Assembly (NCBI RefSeq): GCF_900115695.1
Contig: NZ_FOXK01000014.1
Coordinates: 62,001-126,000, forward strand
Source of the DNA: Ectopseudomonas toyotomiensis
GTDB lineage: Bacteria > Pseudomonadota > Gammaproteobacteria > Pseudomonadales > Pseudomonadaceae
Direction of reading: 5' to 3'
DNA length: 64,000 nucleotides
Shown: one piece after another, positions 1 to 8,325 of the stretch
How positions within the stretch are numbered: position 1 is the first letter of the stretch
Layout of the letters: each line of letters begins with the position of its first letter
Notes under the pieces: model-generated
Seen by the model: the letters and a program-made list of their open reading frames with translations, nothing else
Database searches by the model: none
Told to the model about the DNA's origin: nothing
Translations under genes and position numbers: made by a program

Positions 1-468
1 CTGCTCGACTCGCTGCTGCTGTTCTGCCCCAACGCCAACTCCTACCGACGTTTCCAGGCCAACAGCTATGCGCCGCTGGCGCCGACCTGGGGCGTGGACA
101 ACCGCACTGTGAGCCTGCGCGTGCCCGGTGGCCCGGCCCCCACTCGGCATGTGGAACACCGCATTTGCGGTGCTGATGCCAACCCCTATCTGGCGGCGGC
201 GGCGATTCTCGCCGGGATTCACCGTGGCATTGCTGATCGCCTCGATCCTGGCGCACCGGTGGAAGGCAATGGCTATGCCCAGGCCAAGACCCTGTTGCCG
301 ACCGAGTGGCTGGCTTCGATCCAGGCGCTGGAGCGCTCCGACTGGGCGCGCGACGCCTTTGGCGCGGACTTTCTCAAGGTCTTTCTCGCGGTCAAGCGTG
401 CCGAGTATCGCCAGTTCATGGGCGAGGTTGGCGAGCAAGATTGGCGCTGGTACCTGAGCAACGCCTGA
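1..468 (+). CDS. gamma-glutamylpolyamine synthetase-like protein, C-terminal part (start outside window)
   Basis: The reading frame is open from base 1 and gives the last 155 residues of a glutamine-synthetase-fold ligase. Blocks visible are VDNRTVSLRVPGG and RHVEHRICGADANPYL, both characteristic of the C-terminal catalytic domain of class I glutamine synthetases. Enzymes of this family join glutamate to ammonia or to an amine using ATP. The next gene on the same strand is a PuuB-type oxidoreductase, so by context this is more likely a gamma-glutamylputrescine/polyamine synthetase (PuuA, SpuI or PauA group) than GlnA. The N-terminal beta-grasp domain is not in the window, so the subfamily cannot be settled here. 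Confidence 0.85.
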   Translation: MLDSLLLFCPNANSYRRFQANSYAPLAPTWGVDNRTVSLRVPGGPAPTRHVEHRICGADANPYLAAAAILAGIHRGIADRLDPGAPVEGNGYAQAKTLLPTEWLASIQALERSDWARDAFGADFLKVFLAVKRAEYRQFMGEVGEQDWRWYLSNA

Positions 469-478
469 CTGAACAGCA

Positions 479-590
479 TCGCGGCTAAAGCGGAGTGCCG
501 CCCAGCCGTTCCTACGAAGTGTGCACCCCATGTAGGAGCGGCTTTAGCCGCGAATTCTCCGGATTTACTGGTGCGCACGGCGCACCCTAC
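479..590. repeat. REP-like inverted repeat plus GTGCGCAC-type repeat
   Basis: Arms TCGCGGCTAAAGC (479-491) and GCTTTAGCCGCGA (541-553) are exact 13-base inverted repeats; the inner part carries TGTAGGAGCGG. A second family unit, GGTGCGCACGGCGCACCCTAC, occupies 570-590. Both families recur at many intergenic sites in this window. They separate the synthetase from the oxidoreductase gene and may act as a processing or termination hairpin. Confidence 0.75.
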
Positions 591-617
591 GGCGGAAACC
601 GCCACAAGGATTTTGCA

Positions 618-1931
618 ATGAACACAATCAAGCAACCCGTCAAACCCGCCGCCGAGCGCGCGCCTTCCTACTACTCGGCCTCGCTCAATTTCGAGACCGA
701 CTACCCGACGCTGCAGGGCAGCGTCACCGTCGACGTGGCCATCATCGGCGGCGGTTTCACCGGCATCGCCACCGCCGTGGAGCTGGCCGAGCGCGGCCTC
801 AAGGTCGCCGTGGTGGAAACCAACAAGGTCGGCTGGGGTGCCAGCGGGCGCAACGGTGGCCAGGTCACCGGCAGCCTGTCCGGCGACGAGGCCATGCGCA
901 AGCAGATGCGCAACACGCTGGGCGATGAAGTGGATGATTTCATCTGGCACCTGCGCTGGCGCGGCCACGAGATCATCAAGAACCGTGTGGCCAAATACGG
1001 CATCGACTGCGACCTCAAGCACGGCCATCTGCATACCGCGATGAAAGCCAGCCATATGGACGAGCTCAAGGCGACCTACGACGAGGCGCTGCGCCGCGGC
1101 ATGGGCGACGATGTCACCCTGCTCGACGCGGCTGGTGTACGTGCCCAGCTAAGCAGCGATCTTTATTGCGGTGCCCTGAAGAACACCCGCAACATGCACC
1201 TGCATCCACTCAACCTGTGCATCGGTGAGGCCAAGGCCGCCGAGAGCCTGGGCGCGCTGATCTTCGAACATTCCGAGGTGCTGGATATCGTCCACGGCCC
1301 GCGTCCGGCAGTAGTCACCACGGGCGGGCGCATCGAGGCCAAGCAGGTGCTGCTGGCCGGCGACGTCTATCACAAGCTCGAACAGCGCAAGCTCAAGGGC
1401 CTGATCTTTCCGGCCATGGGCGGCATCGTCACCACCGCGCCGCTGGGCGACCTGGCGAAGGAAATCAACCCGCAGGACCTGGCGGTGTACGACTGCCGCT
1501 TCGTGCTCGACTACTACCGCCTGACCGCCGATGGCCGCCTGCTGTTCGGCGGTGGTTGCAACTATTCCGGGCGTGATTCGCGCGATATCGCCGGCGAGCT
1601 GCGCCCGTGCATCGAGAGCACCTTCCCGCAGCTCAAGGGCGTACAGATCGACTACCAGTGGAGCTGCGCAATGGGCATCGTGATGAACCGCATCCCGCAG
1701 CTGGGCAAGCTCTCGTCCAATGTCTGGTACTGCCAGGGCTACTCCGGTCATGGCATCGCCACCACCCACATCATGGGCGAGATCATGGCCAAGGCCATCA
1801 CTGGCGATCTGGAGCAATACGACACCTTTGCCGCCTGCAAGCACATCAAGGTGCCGCTGGGCGACCAGCTCGGCAACCCGATGCTGGCGGCGGGCATGTG
1901 GTACTACCAGATGCTGGAAAAGCTGCGCTGA
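618..1931 (+). CDS. puuB: FAD-dependent gamma-glutamylpolyamine oxidoreductase (PuuB/PauB-type)
   Basis: A 437-residue DAO-family flavoprotein. An N-terminal Rossmann motif (VAIIGGGFTGIATAVELAERG, about residues 37-57) binds FAD, and the C-terminal part contains the GYSGHGIATTHIMGE block conserved in PuuB and related amine oxidases. The family oxidises gamma-glutamyl-putrescine or related glutamylated amines to the aldehyde. The start at 618 is chosen because AAGGA lies 7 bases upstream; an upstream in-frame extension to 495 would run through the repeat region and is unlikely. It follows a glutamate-amine ligase gene on the same strand, fitting the Puu/Pau polyamine pathway. Exact substrate (putrescine, cadaverine, spermidine) is not readable from sequence, since Pseudomonas has several paralogues. 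Confidence 0.85.
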   Translation: MNTIKQPVKPAAERAPSYYSASLNFETDYPTLQGSVTVDVAIIGGGFTGIATAVELAERGLKVAVVETNKVGWGASGRNGGQVTGSLSGDEAMRKQMRNTLGDEVDDFIWHLRWRGHEIIKNRVAKYGIDCDLKHGHLHTAMKASHMDELKATYDEALRRGMGDDVTLLDAAGVRAQLSSDLYCGALKNTRNMHLHPLNLCIGEAKAAESLGALIFEHSEVLDIVHGPRPAVVTTGGRIEAKQVLLAGDVYHKLEQRKLKGLIFPAMGGIVTTAPLGDLAKEINPQDLAVYDCRFVLDYYRLTADGRLLFGGGCNYSGRDSRDIAGELRPCIESTFPQLKGVQIDYQWSCAMGIVMNRIPQLGKLSSNVWYCQGYSGHGIATTHIMGEIMAKAITGDLEQYDTFAACKHIKVPLGDQLGNPMLAAGMWYYQMLEKLR

Positions 1932-2038
1932 AGCGCAGGGGATGACCTGGGTGGTAGCGATTGGCGGCAGTCGTGCTCCGTTCAGGTCATCGACGTAGAG
2001 ATGATTGGAGTCATTTCTAAAGCGGCCTGACTCTTACA

Positions 2039-2512
2039 TCAGGTATCTGCAGGCCTCGGGCGTTTGTAAGCCATACCAACAGAGCGCGGCGCGGTATGAA
2101 CGAAGCCAAACTGCGCGTACAGGTCTTGTGCTGGCCCATCCGCAATAAGGCTCACGTAGCCGCTTTCCGGCACATGGGTTTCGATGAACCGCAGGATTTC
2201 GCCCATGATGCGCTTGCCGAGGCCCTTGCCCTGATGCTCCCTGAGAACGGCGATGTCCACGACTTGAAAGAAACAGCCTCCGTCACCGATCACGCGGCCC
2301 ATTCCCACGGGTTGGGCGCCATGCAGGATTTGCACGGCAAAGAGGCTGTTAGGTAAGCCCCTTGCGGCGGCCTCATCGGTCTTTGCGCTAAGGCCAGAGC
2401 CAACTCGAAGCGCTTGATAGACCTGAACGGATGGCGTTTCTAACAGGCAGGAGTAAATGCTCAATGGAATCTCCGAATCAGAGGAATTCTTGTCGCGCCA
2501 GTTTGAACCCAA
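2039..2512 (-). CDS. GNAT family N-acetyltransferase
   Basis: A 157-residue GCN5-related acetyltransferase. The acetyl-CoA binding loop is visible as REHQGKGLGKRIM (about residues 94-106), preceded by the VVDIAV strand; the C-terminal LYAQFGFVHT block is the usual last strand of the fold. The substrate is unknown. The first 15 or so residues (to SEIPLS) have no counterpart in the usual fold, so the true start may be a non-ATG codon slightly downstream. It has no obvious operon partner: the flanking puuB gene converges on it and the PhoD-like gene behind it is 140 bases away. Confidence 0.85.
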   Translation of the reverse strand: MGSNWRDKNSSDSEIPLSIYSCLLETPSVQVYQALRVGSGLSAKTDEAAARGLPNSLFAVQILHGAQPVGMGRVIGDGGCFFQVVDIAVLREHQGKGLGKRIMGEILRFIETHVPESGYVSLIADGPAQDLYAQFGFVHTAPRSVGMAYKRPRPADT

Positions 2513-2652
2513 TTAGAGAGTGCAGAGGGTTCATTGAGCAAATCGGAGCCCCCCAGTAACGCCTGCTTTTTTCGATCCTGCCAACTGTCGTCAATTCGCA
2601 TGCCATCTGCTTCGGCGCCATATGGCGTTGAGCTTTGGCGTATGCGCTCGGC

Positions 2653-4647
2653 TCACGGGTGGCTTGCGCCGCTGTCCCGCGACGTTGCCCTGTGATCGGG
2701 ATGCCCGAGCAGTGGTGCCGTCGCCGTGCCTGATTCTCGCTCGGCAACGAAGGTCGCCGGCGGTGAGCCATCGGCGTTGAGCTGGAGGATGCGCTTGGGC
2801 CGGCCCTGTTCGTCGAAGAACACCTGGCCGAGGCCGGCGCTGTTCCACAGGCGTTCGCCCGAGCGGCTGCGGTCGGGGATCAGCGGGGTGACGCGCATGC
2901 GCCGCCGCTTGGTCAGCCAGTTGAGCGGTGACCAGGGCGCGTAGAGCCAGCGGTTGAGGCGATCGAACCAGTCCAGCAGCTCGGCCGGAAATTCGTTCTT
3001 GATGCCGCTGCTGGTGATTTGCCAGATGGTCGGGCTGGCGCGCCGGTGGCGGATGCTCACGCGGTAGACGAAGGAGTAGTGCACGTCGCCGGAGAGGATG
3101 ACGAAATCACCCGGCGTACGCGAGTGGCGAAAGATGTTCATCATCACGCTTGCCGCGCCGCGATGCGCCATCCAGTTTTCCGCATCGACCATCAGCGGGT
3201 GGCCGGCATAGGTGAACAGTTTCTGGATGCCCTCGATCAGTTTCACGCCGAACATCGGCGCCGGCGAGACGATGATGCAGCTGGGGTGATCGAGCAGCGC
3301 CTGCTGAAAGTCGCACAGCGCTTCCCAGTCCATCAGCCCCGAGGGTTTCGACAGGTGCCCTTCGCTGCGCCAGCGGCGTGTACGGGTGTCCAGCACCAGC
3401 AGCGCGGGCGTGGTCGGCAGCACGTAGTGCCACTGCTCGAAATGCAGCAACTGGTCGATCAGTGCGTCCTGCGCTGCAGCCTGCAAGTGATGGTTCTGAC
3501 GCTGCTGCAGCAGGTCGGCAAAGGCCTGCAGCGGCTCATCGAATACATCCGGGTTGTTGCCCCAGCCCTGGCACAGCAGATAGGCGAGCAGGGCGTTGCC
3601 GATAATGCGCTTGGAGAACGGATGGCCATAAGCGGTCTGCTCCCAGCGCGCAGAGAGGTTCCAGTCATCGGTGACGTCGTGGTCGTCGAAGATCATCAGT
3701 GTCGGCAGGTGGGCGAATACCCGCGCGACCTGGCCGAGGGTCTGGCGGAAGGCGTCGATGCGTTCGCGGTCACGGGCGTAACGCTGCTGCTGTTCCTCGT
3801 CCAGCGCTGGCTGCTCTTCGCTGATCAGCGTCCAGGGCAGCGGCGACCAGACCAGCAGGTACATGGCGATCATCTCGGCGAAGGTCACCAGATGATTGTC
3901 GGCGCTGCTGCTGGTGAAGACCGGCTTCTCCACGCCGCCGAAGAATTTATCGCGCAGGGTCTGGTTGCTCTTCACCGCTGGCAGCAGGTCGGCGCGTTGG
4001 TAGTAGCCGACCGGGTTGGCGTAGAGCGCCTGGCTGTCCTCGACCACGGCACCGTCGAGAAACTCGTCGAACAGGCCGAGGCGGGCGATCAGTTGATGAA
4101 TGGCGCACAGCATTGGGCCGGCGACATCGTCGACATAGACCTGATCACCGCTCATCAGCAACAGCGCCGGGCGCTGTTTGGCTTCGGGTTGACTTGCCAG
4201 CAGGCGGTCGGCGCAGAGCAGGCCGTCATCGGCGGCGTGGTGTGGCTTGCGACAGGAACCGTGGAGCAGGTGGTCGACACGTGAGCGCAGGACGAAATCG
4301 GCATGCTCGGCGCCGTCGTGAAGCAGGTGCGGCGCCCAGTCGCGCATGCCTTGCGGATCATCGTCGTCGAGGATCTGCAGGTCATAGGCGATGCGTATAT
4401 CTTGCGGCAGCACCTGCGTAAGGGGCAGGTCGATCAGTTGTAGCACGGCGTGCTGGCCCAGCGGCAGTTGTTGGCAGTGTTCGTCCAGCGCATGCGTCTG
4501 CGGCGCCAGGCCCTCGGGTTGCAGCCACAGTTGCAGGCTCAGCTCGCGGCTGGCCACCAGCCACAGCACCAGGCGACCTGGCTCCAGGCGGCGCAGAAGC
4601 GGGCCGGCGAGCACATCGGGCAGCGGAGCGGGGGCATTGTCTGGCAT
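2653..4647 (-). CDS. PhoD-like alkaline phosphatase family protein
   Basis: A 664-residue metallophosphoesterase of the PhoD-like superfamily. Metal-ligand motifs appear in order: LLMSGDQVYVDDV (about residues 180-192), LMIFDDHDVTDDWNL (about 320), and VILSGDVHYSFVYR (about 520), i.e. the GDQ, DDHD and GDVH signatures. No signal peptide or Tat motif is seen, so it is probably cytoplasmic, unlike classical secreted PhoD. The start at 4647 has AGGAAG 10 bases upstream; an in-frame ATG at 4758 lies inside the upstream regulator gene and is not favoured. It lies 61 bases downstream of a Crp/Fnr-type regulator gene on the same strand and may be co-transcribed with it. Substrate not known. Confidence 0.85.
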   Translation of the reverse strand: MPDNAPAPLPDVLAGPLLRRLEPGRLVLWLVASRELSLQLWLQPEGLAPQTHALDEHCQQLPLGQHAVLQLIDLPLTQVLPQDIRIAYDLQILDDDDPQGMRDWAPHLLHDGAEHADFVLRSRVDHLLHGSCRKPHHAADDGLLCADRLLASQPEAKQRPALLLMSGDQVYVDDVAGPMLCAIHQLIARLGLFDEFLDGAVVEDSQALYANPVGYYQRADLLPAVKSNQTLRDKFFGGVEKPVFTSSSADNHLVTFAEMIAMYLLVWSPLPWTLISEEQPALDEEQQQRYARDRERIDAFRQTLGQVARVFAHLPTLMIFDDHDVTDDWNLSARWEQTAYGHPFSKRIIGNALLAYLLCQGWGNNPDVFDEPLQAFADLLQQRQNHHLQAAAQDALIDQLLHFEQWHYVLPTTPALLVLDTRTRRWRSEGHLSKPSGLMDWEALCDFQQALLDHPSCIIVSPAPMFGVKLIEGIQKLFTYAGHPLMVDAENWMAHRGAASVMMNIFRHSRTPGDFVILSGDVHYSFVYRVSIRHRRASPTIWQITSSGIKNEFPAELLDWFDRLNRWLYAPWSPLNWLTKRRRMRVTPLIPDRSRSGERLWNSAGLGQVFFDEQGRPKRILQLNADGSPPATFVAERESGTATAPLLGHPDHRATSRDSGASHP

Positions 4648-4708
4648 CGGTGCGGTACTTCCTGCAAGAAAAACGACAGGGGTTGGACAGTGGCAGGACG
4701 CCAGCGGT

Positions 4709-5392
4709 TCAGGAGGCCAGCTGGCGCAGACGCTCGAAATCGAGAATTTCGATCTCACCGTAGGTGAGCTGCACCACGCCCTGCGCCTGCAACTCCTTGA
4801 GGATCTGGTTGGTGGTCTGGCGTGACAGCGAGAGCATCAGCGCCAGCTGTTCCTGGGCCAGGTGCAGAATCCGGCGCGGTTCGCTTTCACCGTAGTTCTC
4901 AGCGATCAGCAGCAGCCGTCGGGCCAAGCGCGGCGCGGCGGGTAGCAGGCTCATGTCTTCCAGGGTGAGGAAGGCCAGGCGCAGCTTGTGGCTCATCAGT
5001 AGGGCGAAGTCGCGCCAGTACTGCGGCTCGCGTTCGAGCAGCGCGAGCAGGTCGTGCTGGGGCAGCAGCAGCAGGGTGCTGGCGCTTTCGGCGAAGGCAT
5101 CGTGGGTGCGTGGCAGGCCATCGAACAGAGAAATTTCGCCGAACCAGTAGGGCGGCTCGACCAGGGTCAGCAATGCCTCCTTGCCGTTTTCGCTAACCGC
5201 GCCGATACGCACTGCACCTTCGACTACCGCATACAGCCCGCTGGGTTTTTCGCCGCGGCGAAACAACCGCTGGCCGGCATCCAGGCGTTGCACCTGGGCC
5301 ATTTCCAACAGGCTCTGGCTCAGCGCTGGGGGCAATGCGGCGAACCAGTGACCCTGGTTCAGCTGGCTGAAGTAATGATGAGGATCGGCCAT
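4709..5392 (-). CDS. Crp/Fnr family transcriptional regulator
   Basis: A 227-residue regulator with an N-terminal cyclic-nucleotide-binding-fold domain (about residues 20-135, including GEKPSGLYAVVEGAVRIG and WFGEISLFDGLPRTHDA) and a C-terminal winged helix (EQLALMLSLSRQTTNQILKELQAQGVV, about 185-210). The FGEISLFDG-x-PR-T core resembles the cAMP pocket of Crp, but residues are not enough to claim cAMP binding. No Fe-S cysteine set is present, so it is not Fnr/Anr. The start at 5392 has AGGAG 8 bases upstream. Its promoter region contains a perfect 16-base palindrome at 5438-5453 shared with a divergent gene. Confidence 0.88.
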   Translation of the reverse strand: MADPHHYFSQLNQGHWFAALPPALSQSLLEMAQVQRLDAGQRLFRRGEKPSGLYAVVEGAVRIGAVSENGKEALLTLVEPPYWFGEISLFDGLPRTHDAFAESASTLLLLPQHDLLALLEREPQYWRDFALLMSHKLRLAFLTLEDMSLLPAAPRLARRLLLIAENYGESEPRRILHLAQEQLALMLSLSRQTTNQILKELQAQGVVQLTYGEIEILDFERLRQLAS

Positions 5393-5437
5393 TGCGGCTC
5401 CTGTGAGGTTGCGCGGCGGTGCGGCGATCCCTGCCAT

Positions 5438-5453
5438 TGTCGGCTAGCCGACA
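5438..5453. promoter_or_regulatory. perfect 16-bp palindrome in a divergent promoter region
   Basis: TGTCGGCTAGCCGACA reads identically on both strands. It lies 46 bases upstream of the Crp-type regulator start (5392, minus) and 62 bases upstream of the DUF962 gene (5516, plus). A symmetric site here is a natural operator candidate for the adjacent regulator, but it does not match the Crp (TGTGA) or Fnr (TTGAT) half-sites; this assignment is inference. Confidence 0.5.
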
Positions 5454-5515
5454 GTGCGACTGGCCAAGGTGGAGGGATCATGTACGGGCCCGTTTCACAC
5501 CTGAGGACGATAATA

Positions 5516-6040
5516 ATGAAAACCCTCGTCGATCACCTGGCGCAATATGCCGCCTACCATCGCGACCGGCGCAATATCGCCAGCCATTTCCTCGGCATCC
5601 CGATGATCGTGCTGGCCGTCGCCGTGCTGCTGTCGCGGCCAGGTTTCCATCTCGCCGGCCTGTGGCTGGCGCCTGCCACGCTGGTGGCGCTGGCGTCGGC
5701 GTGGTTCTACCTGCGTCTGGACACCCGTTTCGGCTTGCTCATGGCCGTGCTGCTGGGGCTGTGCCTGTGGGCCGGTGCCAGCCTGGCGGTCGCTTCCACT
5801 GCCCTGTGGCTGACGGCAGGCATTGGCCTGTTCGTGGTCGGCTGGGTCATCCAGTTCATCGGTCATTACTACGAAGGACGCAAGCCGGCCTTCGTCGATG
5901 ACGTCATGGGGCTGGTGATCGGCCCGCTGTTCGTGGCCGCTGAACTGGCTTTCCTGCTCGGCCTGCGCAAGGAAGTCGAACATGCCGTGGTGGAGATCGC
6001 CGGCCCGACCTGCATCCGCGAGAAGAAGGCGCTGGCCTGA
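5516..6040 (+). CDS. DUF962/Mpo1-like membrane protein
   Basis: A 174-residue membrane protein of the YGL010w/Mpo1 (DUF962) family. It has an N-terminal HRDRRNIASHFLGIP block and a QFIGHYYEGRKPA block, the two histidine-containing motifs of the family, and about four hydrophobic segments (residues 28-44, 48-65, 70-88, 95-115) plus one near 140. The yeast member Mpo1 is an Fe(II)-dependent dioxygenase acting on 2-hydroxy fatty acids; a bacterial role of this kind is plausible but untested. The start at 5516 has AGGA 8 bases upstream. It is transcribed away from the Crp-type regulator and ends at an inverted repeat. Confidence 0.8.
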   Translation: MKTLVDHLAQYAAYHRDRRNIASHFLGIPMIVLAVAVLLSRPGFHLAGLWLAPATLVALASAWFYLRLDTRFGLLMAVLLGLCLWAGASLAVASTALWLTAGIGLFVVGWVIQFIGHYYEGRKPAFVDDVMGLVIGPLFVAAELAFLLGLRKEVEHAVVEIAGPTCIREKKALA

Positions 6041-6063
6041 GCAAGCGCTGCTTCTGCTATCTG

Positions 6064-6121
6064 TCGCGGCTGAAGCCCCTCCCACGGTCCCACTGGAGTG
6101 TGGGAGGGGCTTCAGCCGCGA
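6064..6121. terminator. long perfect hairpin between convergent genes (REP-like, probable bidirectional terminator)
   Basis: Two exact 22-base inverted arms (6064-6085 and 6100-6121, beginning TCGCGGCTGAAGCCCCTCCC) with a 14-base loop lie between the converging DUF962 gene and the gene ending at 6128. There is no T tract. The sequence also belongs to the REP-like family of this genome. Confidence 0.65.
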
Positions 6122-6127
6122 GCCTTT

Positions 6128-6874
6128 CTAGAACATCTCCATCCACTGCGCCGTCATCAAGCGTGCATGACGATCCACGGTAATGGGCGCGAAGGGACGA
6201 CCGGAGACGCTCTGCAGGGTGTTGCTCTGGCTGTTCATGTCGGCCAGCGCGGCACGCAGGTAGCTCCAGCGCGTCTGCAGCTTGGTCACCTGCGGGGCGG
6301 ATTGGTCCTCGATTGCCTGCAGCTCGCTGTCGATGGCGGGCAGCAGCAGGCGTTCATCCTGACCGAGGTAGGTGCCGGGTTGCTCGCGAGCGATCTCGAA
6401 GGTACCCAGGTAGGAGCGGCTGAGGTATTGCACACAGAGGTACTCGACCTTGGCCGCCAGCTCGCTCTCGCCTTCGGCGCCCGGCAGGGCCCGGGCCGTG
6501 CTGAGGAAGTCACGCAGGGCGCGGCTGAGGTCCTCGGGGAAGCGCCAGGGCACGTTCTCGTCACCGGGGCCATAGGAAACACCGTTGCGCAATTGGGTAA
6601 CGAGGGCCTGATGCGCGCTGGTGAGTGCGGCGCTGCCCTGCGGCAGGCTCTGCATGGCACCGGCCAGCGCGGCGAGGTCGGCTTCCAGGCGCTGCTGATG
6701 GGTCTTCTGGAAACCTTCGCCACGTAACAGCATCAGGCTGCTGGTGGCGCGGCTGGCGTGTACCTGAATCTGTTCCTGCGGGCTGACGGCCTCGGCGAAG
6801 GCCACTGGCGAGAGCCCGACGAAGAGTCCGAGCGACCAGAAAAAAGCATGGCGCAACAGTGCTTTACAGCGCAT
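6128..6874 (-). CDS. exported protein of unknown function
   Basis: A 248-residue protein that I do not recognise. Residues 1-28 form a signal peptide (positively charged MRCKALLRH, hydrophobic core FFWSLGLFVGLSP, then AFAEA), so it is expected in the periplasm. The mature part is mainly predicted helix (QEQIQVHASRATSSLMLLRGEG, LEADLAALAGAMQ, LSRALRDFLSTAR) with an Asp/Glu-rich surface and one cysteine. No catalytic motif stands out. AAGGAG lies 8 bases before the ATG. It is monocistronic, converging with the DUF962 gene. Confidence 0.7.
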   Translation of the reverse strand: MRCKALLRHAFFWSLGLFVGLSPVAFAEAVSPQEQIQVHASRATSSLMLLRGEGFQKTHQQRLEADLAALAGAMQSLPQGSAALTSAHQALVTQLRNGVSYGPGDENVPWRFPEDLSRALRDFLSTARALPGAEGESELAAKVEYLCVQYLSRSYLGTFEIAREQPGTYLGQDERLLLPAIDSELQAIEDQSAPQVTKLQTRWSYLRAALADMNSQSNTLQSVSGRPFAPITVDRHARLMTAQWMEMF

Positions 6875-7006
6875 CCGGGGTGCTCCTTGTTATTGTTTTG
6901 AGCAGGTATGCAGTGGGGCAGCGTCAATGACGCAGCGCCAAGACTACTGCGTGACGCGCTGCAGAGCATGACCCGAAAGAGTGATTTCGTCGGAAATCGC
7001 TACCGT

Positions 7007-7792
7007 TCAGGTGCTGTTCGCCAGATTGCGCAGGTACTCGGCGGTGAAAGCGTCGGCGGGGAAGAAGGTTTCCAGTGCCAGTTCGGCGAGGGTCACGTCA
7101 TTCGGGGTGCCGAACACCGTGATGGTGCTGATCAGGCTGAGCACACCTTGTTCGCTGTGCAGTTGCAGCGGCACCAGCACGGCGTCGCTCGGTGGCGCAG
7201 GGACTTCAGCCGGCGCCGGATAACCGCGCAGCTCATCGAGCAGGCTGAACAGGGCTTCGTCGCCGCTGATTTCGGCGTCACGCTGCAGGCGCATCAGCAG
7301 GTGTGCGCGCCACAGGGCGAGGTTGGCGATACGCGGTGCCAGGCCTTCGGGGTGTAGCGACAGGCGCATCACATTGAGCGGCGGGCCGAGCAGAAAGTCC
7401 GGCATGCCGGCGAGAAAGGGGCCGACCGAGGCGTTGGCTGCCAGCAGGTTCCACTGTCGGTCGATGGCCAGCGCCGGATAGGGTTCATGGGCCTTGAGCA
7501 ACTGTTCGATCGCCTGGCGGGCTGGAGCCAGCGCCGGGTCGCTCAGCTCGTGCTGGCTGTACAGCGGGGCGAAACCGGCTGCGCTGAGCAGCCGATTGCG
7601 CTCGCGCAGGGGAATCTCCAACTGCTCGGCGAGATGCAGCAGCATCTCGCGGCTGGGCTGCGCACGTCCGGTCTCGACGAAGCTCAGGTGGCGGGTGGAT
7701 ATCTCCGCCTCGCAGGCGAGGTCAAGCTGGCTCAGGCGGCGCCTTTGGCGCCATTGGCGCAAAAGGGCGCCGGCGGTCTGGGTATTGTTCAT
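7007..7792 (-). CDS. XRE-type regulator with MmyB-like ligand-binding domain
   Basis: A 261-residue helix-turn-helix regulator. Residues 8-65 form an XRE HTH (LLRQWRQRRRLSQLDLACEAEISTRHLSFVETGRAQPS), and the rest matches the MmyB-like PAS-related domain (YPALAIDRQWNLLAANA, about residues 102-118; later FGTPNDVTLAELALETFFPAD). Family members often repress a divergent oxidoreductase or membrane-protein gene. The start is taken as the ATG at 7792; a GTG three codons earlier is possible. A 17-base symmetric site (7828-7844) lies immediately upstream, between it and the divergent membrane protein gene. Confidence 0.87.
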   Translation of the reverse strand: MNNTQTAGALLRQWRQRRRLSQLDLACEAEISTRHLSFVETGRAQPSREMLLHLAEQLEIPLRERNRLLSAAGFAPLYSQHELSDPALAPARQAIEQLLKAHEPYPALAIDRQWNLLAANASVGPFLAGMPDFLLGPPLNVMRLSLHPEGLAPRIANLALWRAHLLMRLQRDAEISGDEALFSLLDELRGYPAPAEVPAPPSDAVLVPLQLHSEQGVLSLISTITVFGTPNDVTLAELALETFFPADAFTAEYLRNLANST

Positions 7793-7827
7793 GGCCAGCA
7801 CGATAGTTCAGTCAGGTCATGTCGGCC

Positions 7828-7844
7828 ATTACCTGGCAGGTAAT
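7828..7844. promoter_or_regulatory. putative operator of the XRE regulator
   Basis: ATTACCTG-G-CAGGTAAT is a perfect 8+1+8 inverted repeat, 35 bases upstream of the XRE start codon and 70 bases upstream of the divergent membrane-protein gene. Position and symmetry fit a dimeric HTH operator controlling both promoters; binding is inferred. Confidence 0.55.
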
Positions 7845-7914
7845 CGACGCGCTGCTGTTTTCGGCGAAATCTGTAGGCCAGGCACCACTCCGGTGCCCCT
7901 ACGGAGGATTCGCC

Positions 7915-8316
7915 ATGAACGCACTGCAACCCACCCCGGTGCTGCGCAACGCCCTCTTGCTCGATGGCCTGCTCAGCGGTGTCACCGGTCTGCTACTGGT
8001 CTTGGCGGCCGGCTGGCTGGGCGCCTTCCTCGAACTACCGCGCATGCTGTTGCTGGTCGCCGGTAGCGCCCTGCTGCCGTTCGCAGCGCTGCTGGTGTGG
8101 TTGTCCAACCGCGCCGAAATCAGCCGCCAGGCGATCTGGGCGGTGATCGCGGTCAACGCGCTGTGGGTGATCGACAGCCTGCTGGTACTGGTGATCGGCT
8201 GGGTGTCGCCGAACCTGTTCGGCTACGCCTTCGTTATCGCTCAGGCGCTGGCGGTGGCGCTGCTGGCCGAGTTGCAATGGTTCGGCCTCAAGCACTCGCA
8301 GGCTGCCGCCGTTTGA
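7915..8316 (+). CDS. small four-helix membrane protein of unknown function
   Basis: A 133-residue integral membrane protein with about four hydrophobic segments (residues 17-37, 42-62, 72-92, 102-122), cytoplasmic-style charged loops (SNRAEISRQ) and no catalytic motif. GGAGG lies 7 bases upstream of the ATG. It is divergent from an XRE/MmyB-type regulator and shares its putative operator region, so it is probably that regulator's target. The function is unknown. Confidence 0.75.
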   Translation: MNALQPTPVLRNALLLDGLLSGVTGLLLVLAAGWLGAFLELPRMLLLVAGSALLPFAALLVWLSNRAEISRQAIWAVIAVNALWVIDSLLVLVIGWVSPNLFGYAFVIAQALAVALLAELQWFGLKHSQAAAV

Positions 8317-8325
8317 TGGTCAGGT

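Noticed and set aside
1941..1991. Nine-base inverted repeat GATGACCTG/CAGGTCATC with a 33-base loop after puuB
   Set aside because: The loop is long and no T run follows, so it is not convincing as a terminator; a chance repeat is likely.
2600..2660. Possible integron attC site (GTTGAGC core-like) upstream of the GNAT gene
   Set aside because: The partner inverse core is missing and the GNAT gene is oriented the wrong way for a cassette; one seven-base match is not evidence.
2478..2771. Open frame between the GNAT and PhoD-like genes
   Set aside because: It overlaps the end of the PhoD-like gene in another frame and has no RBS or motif.
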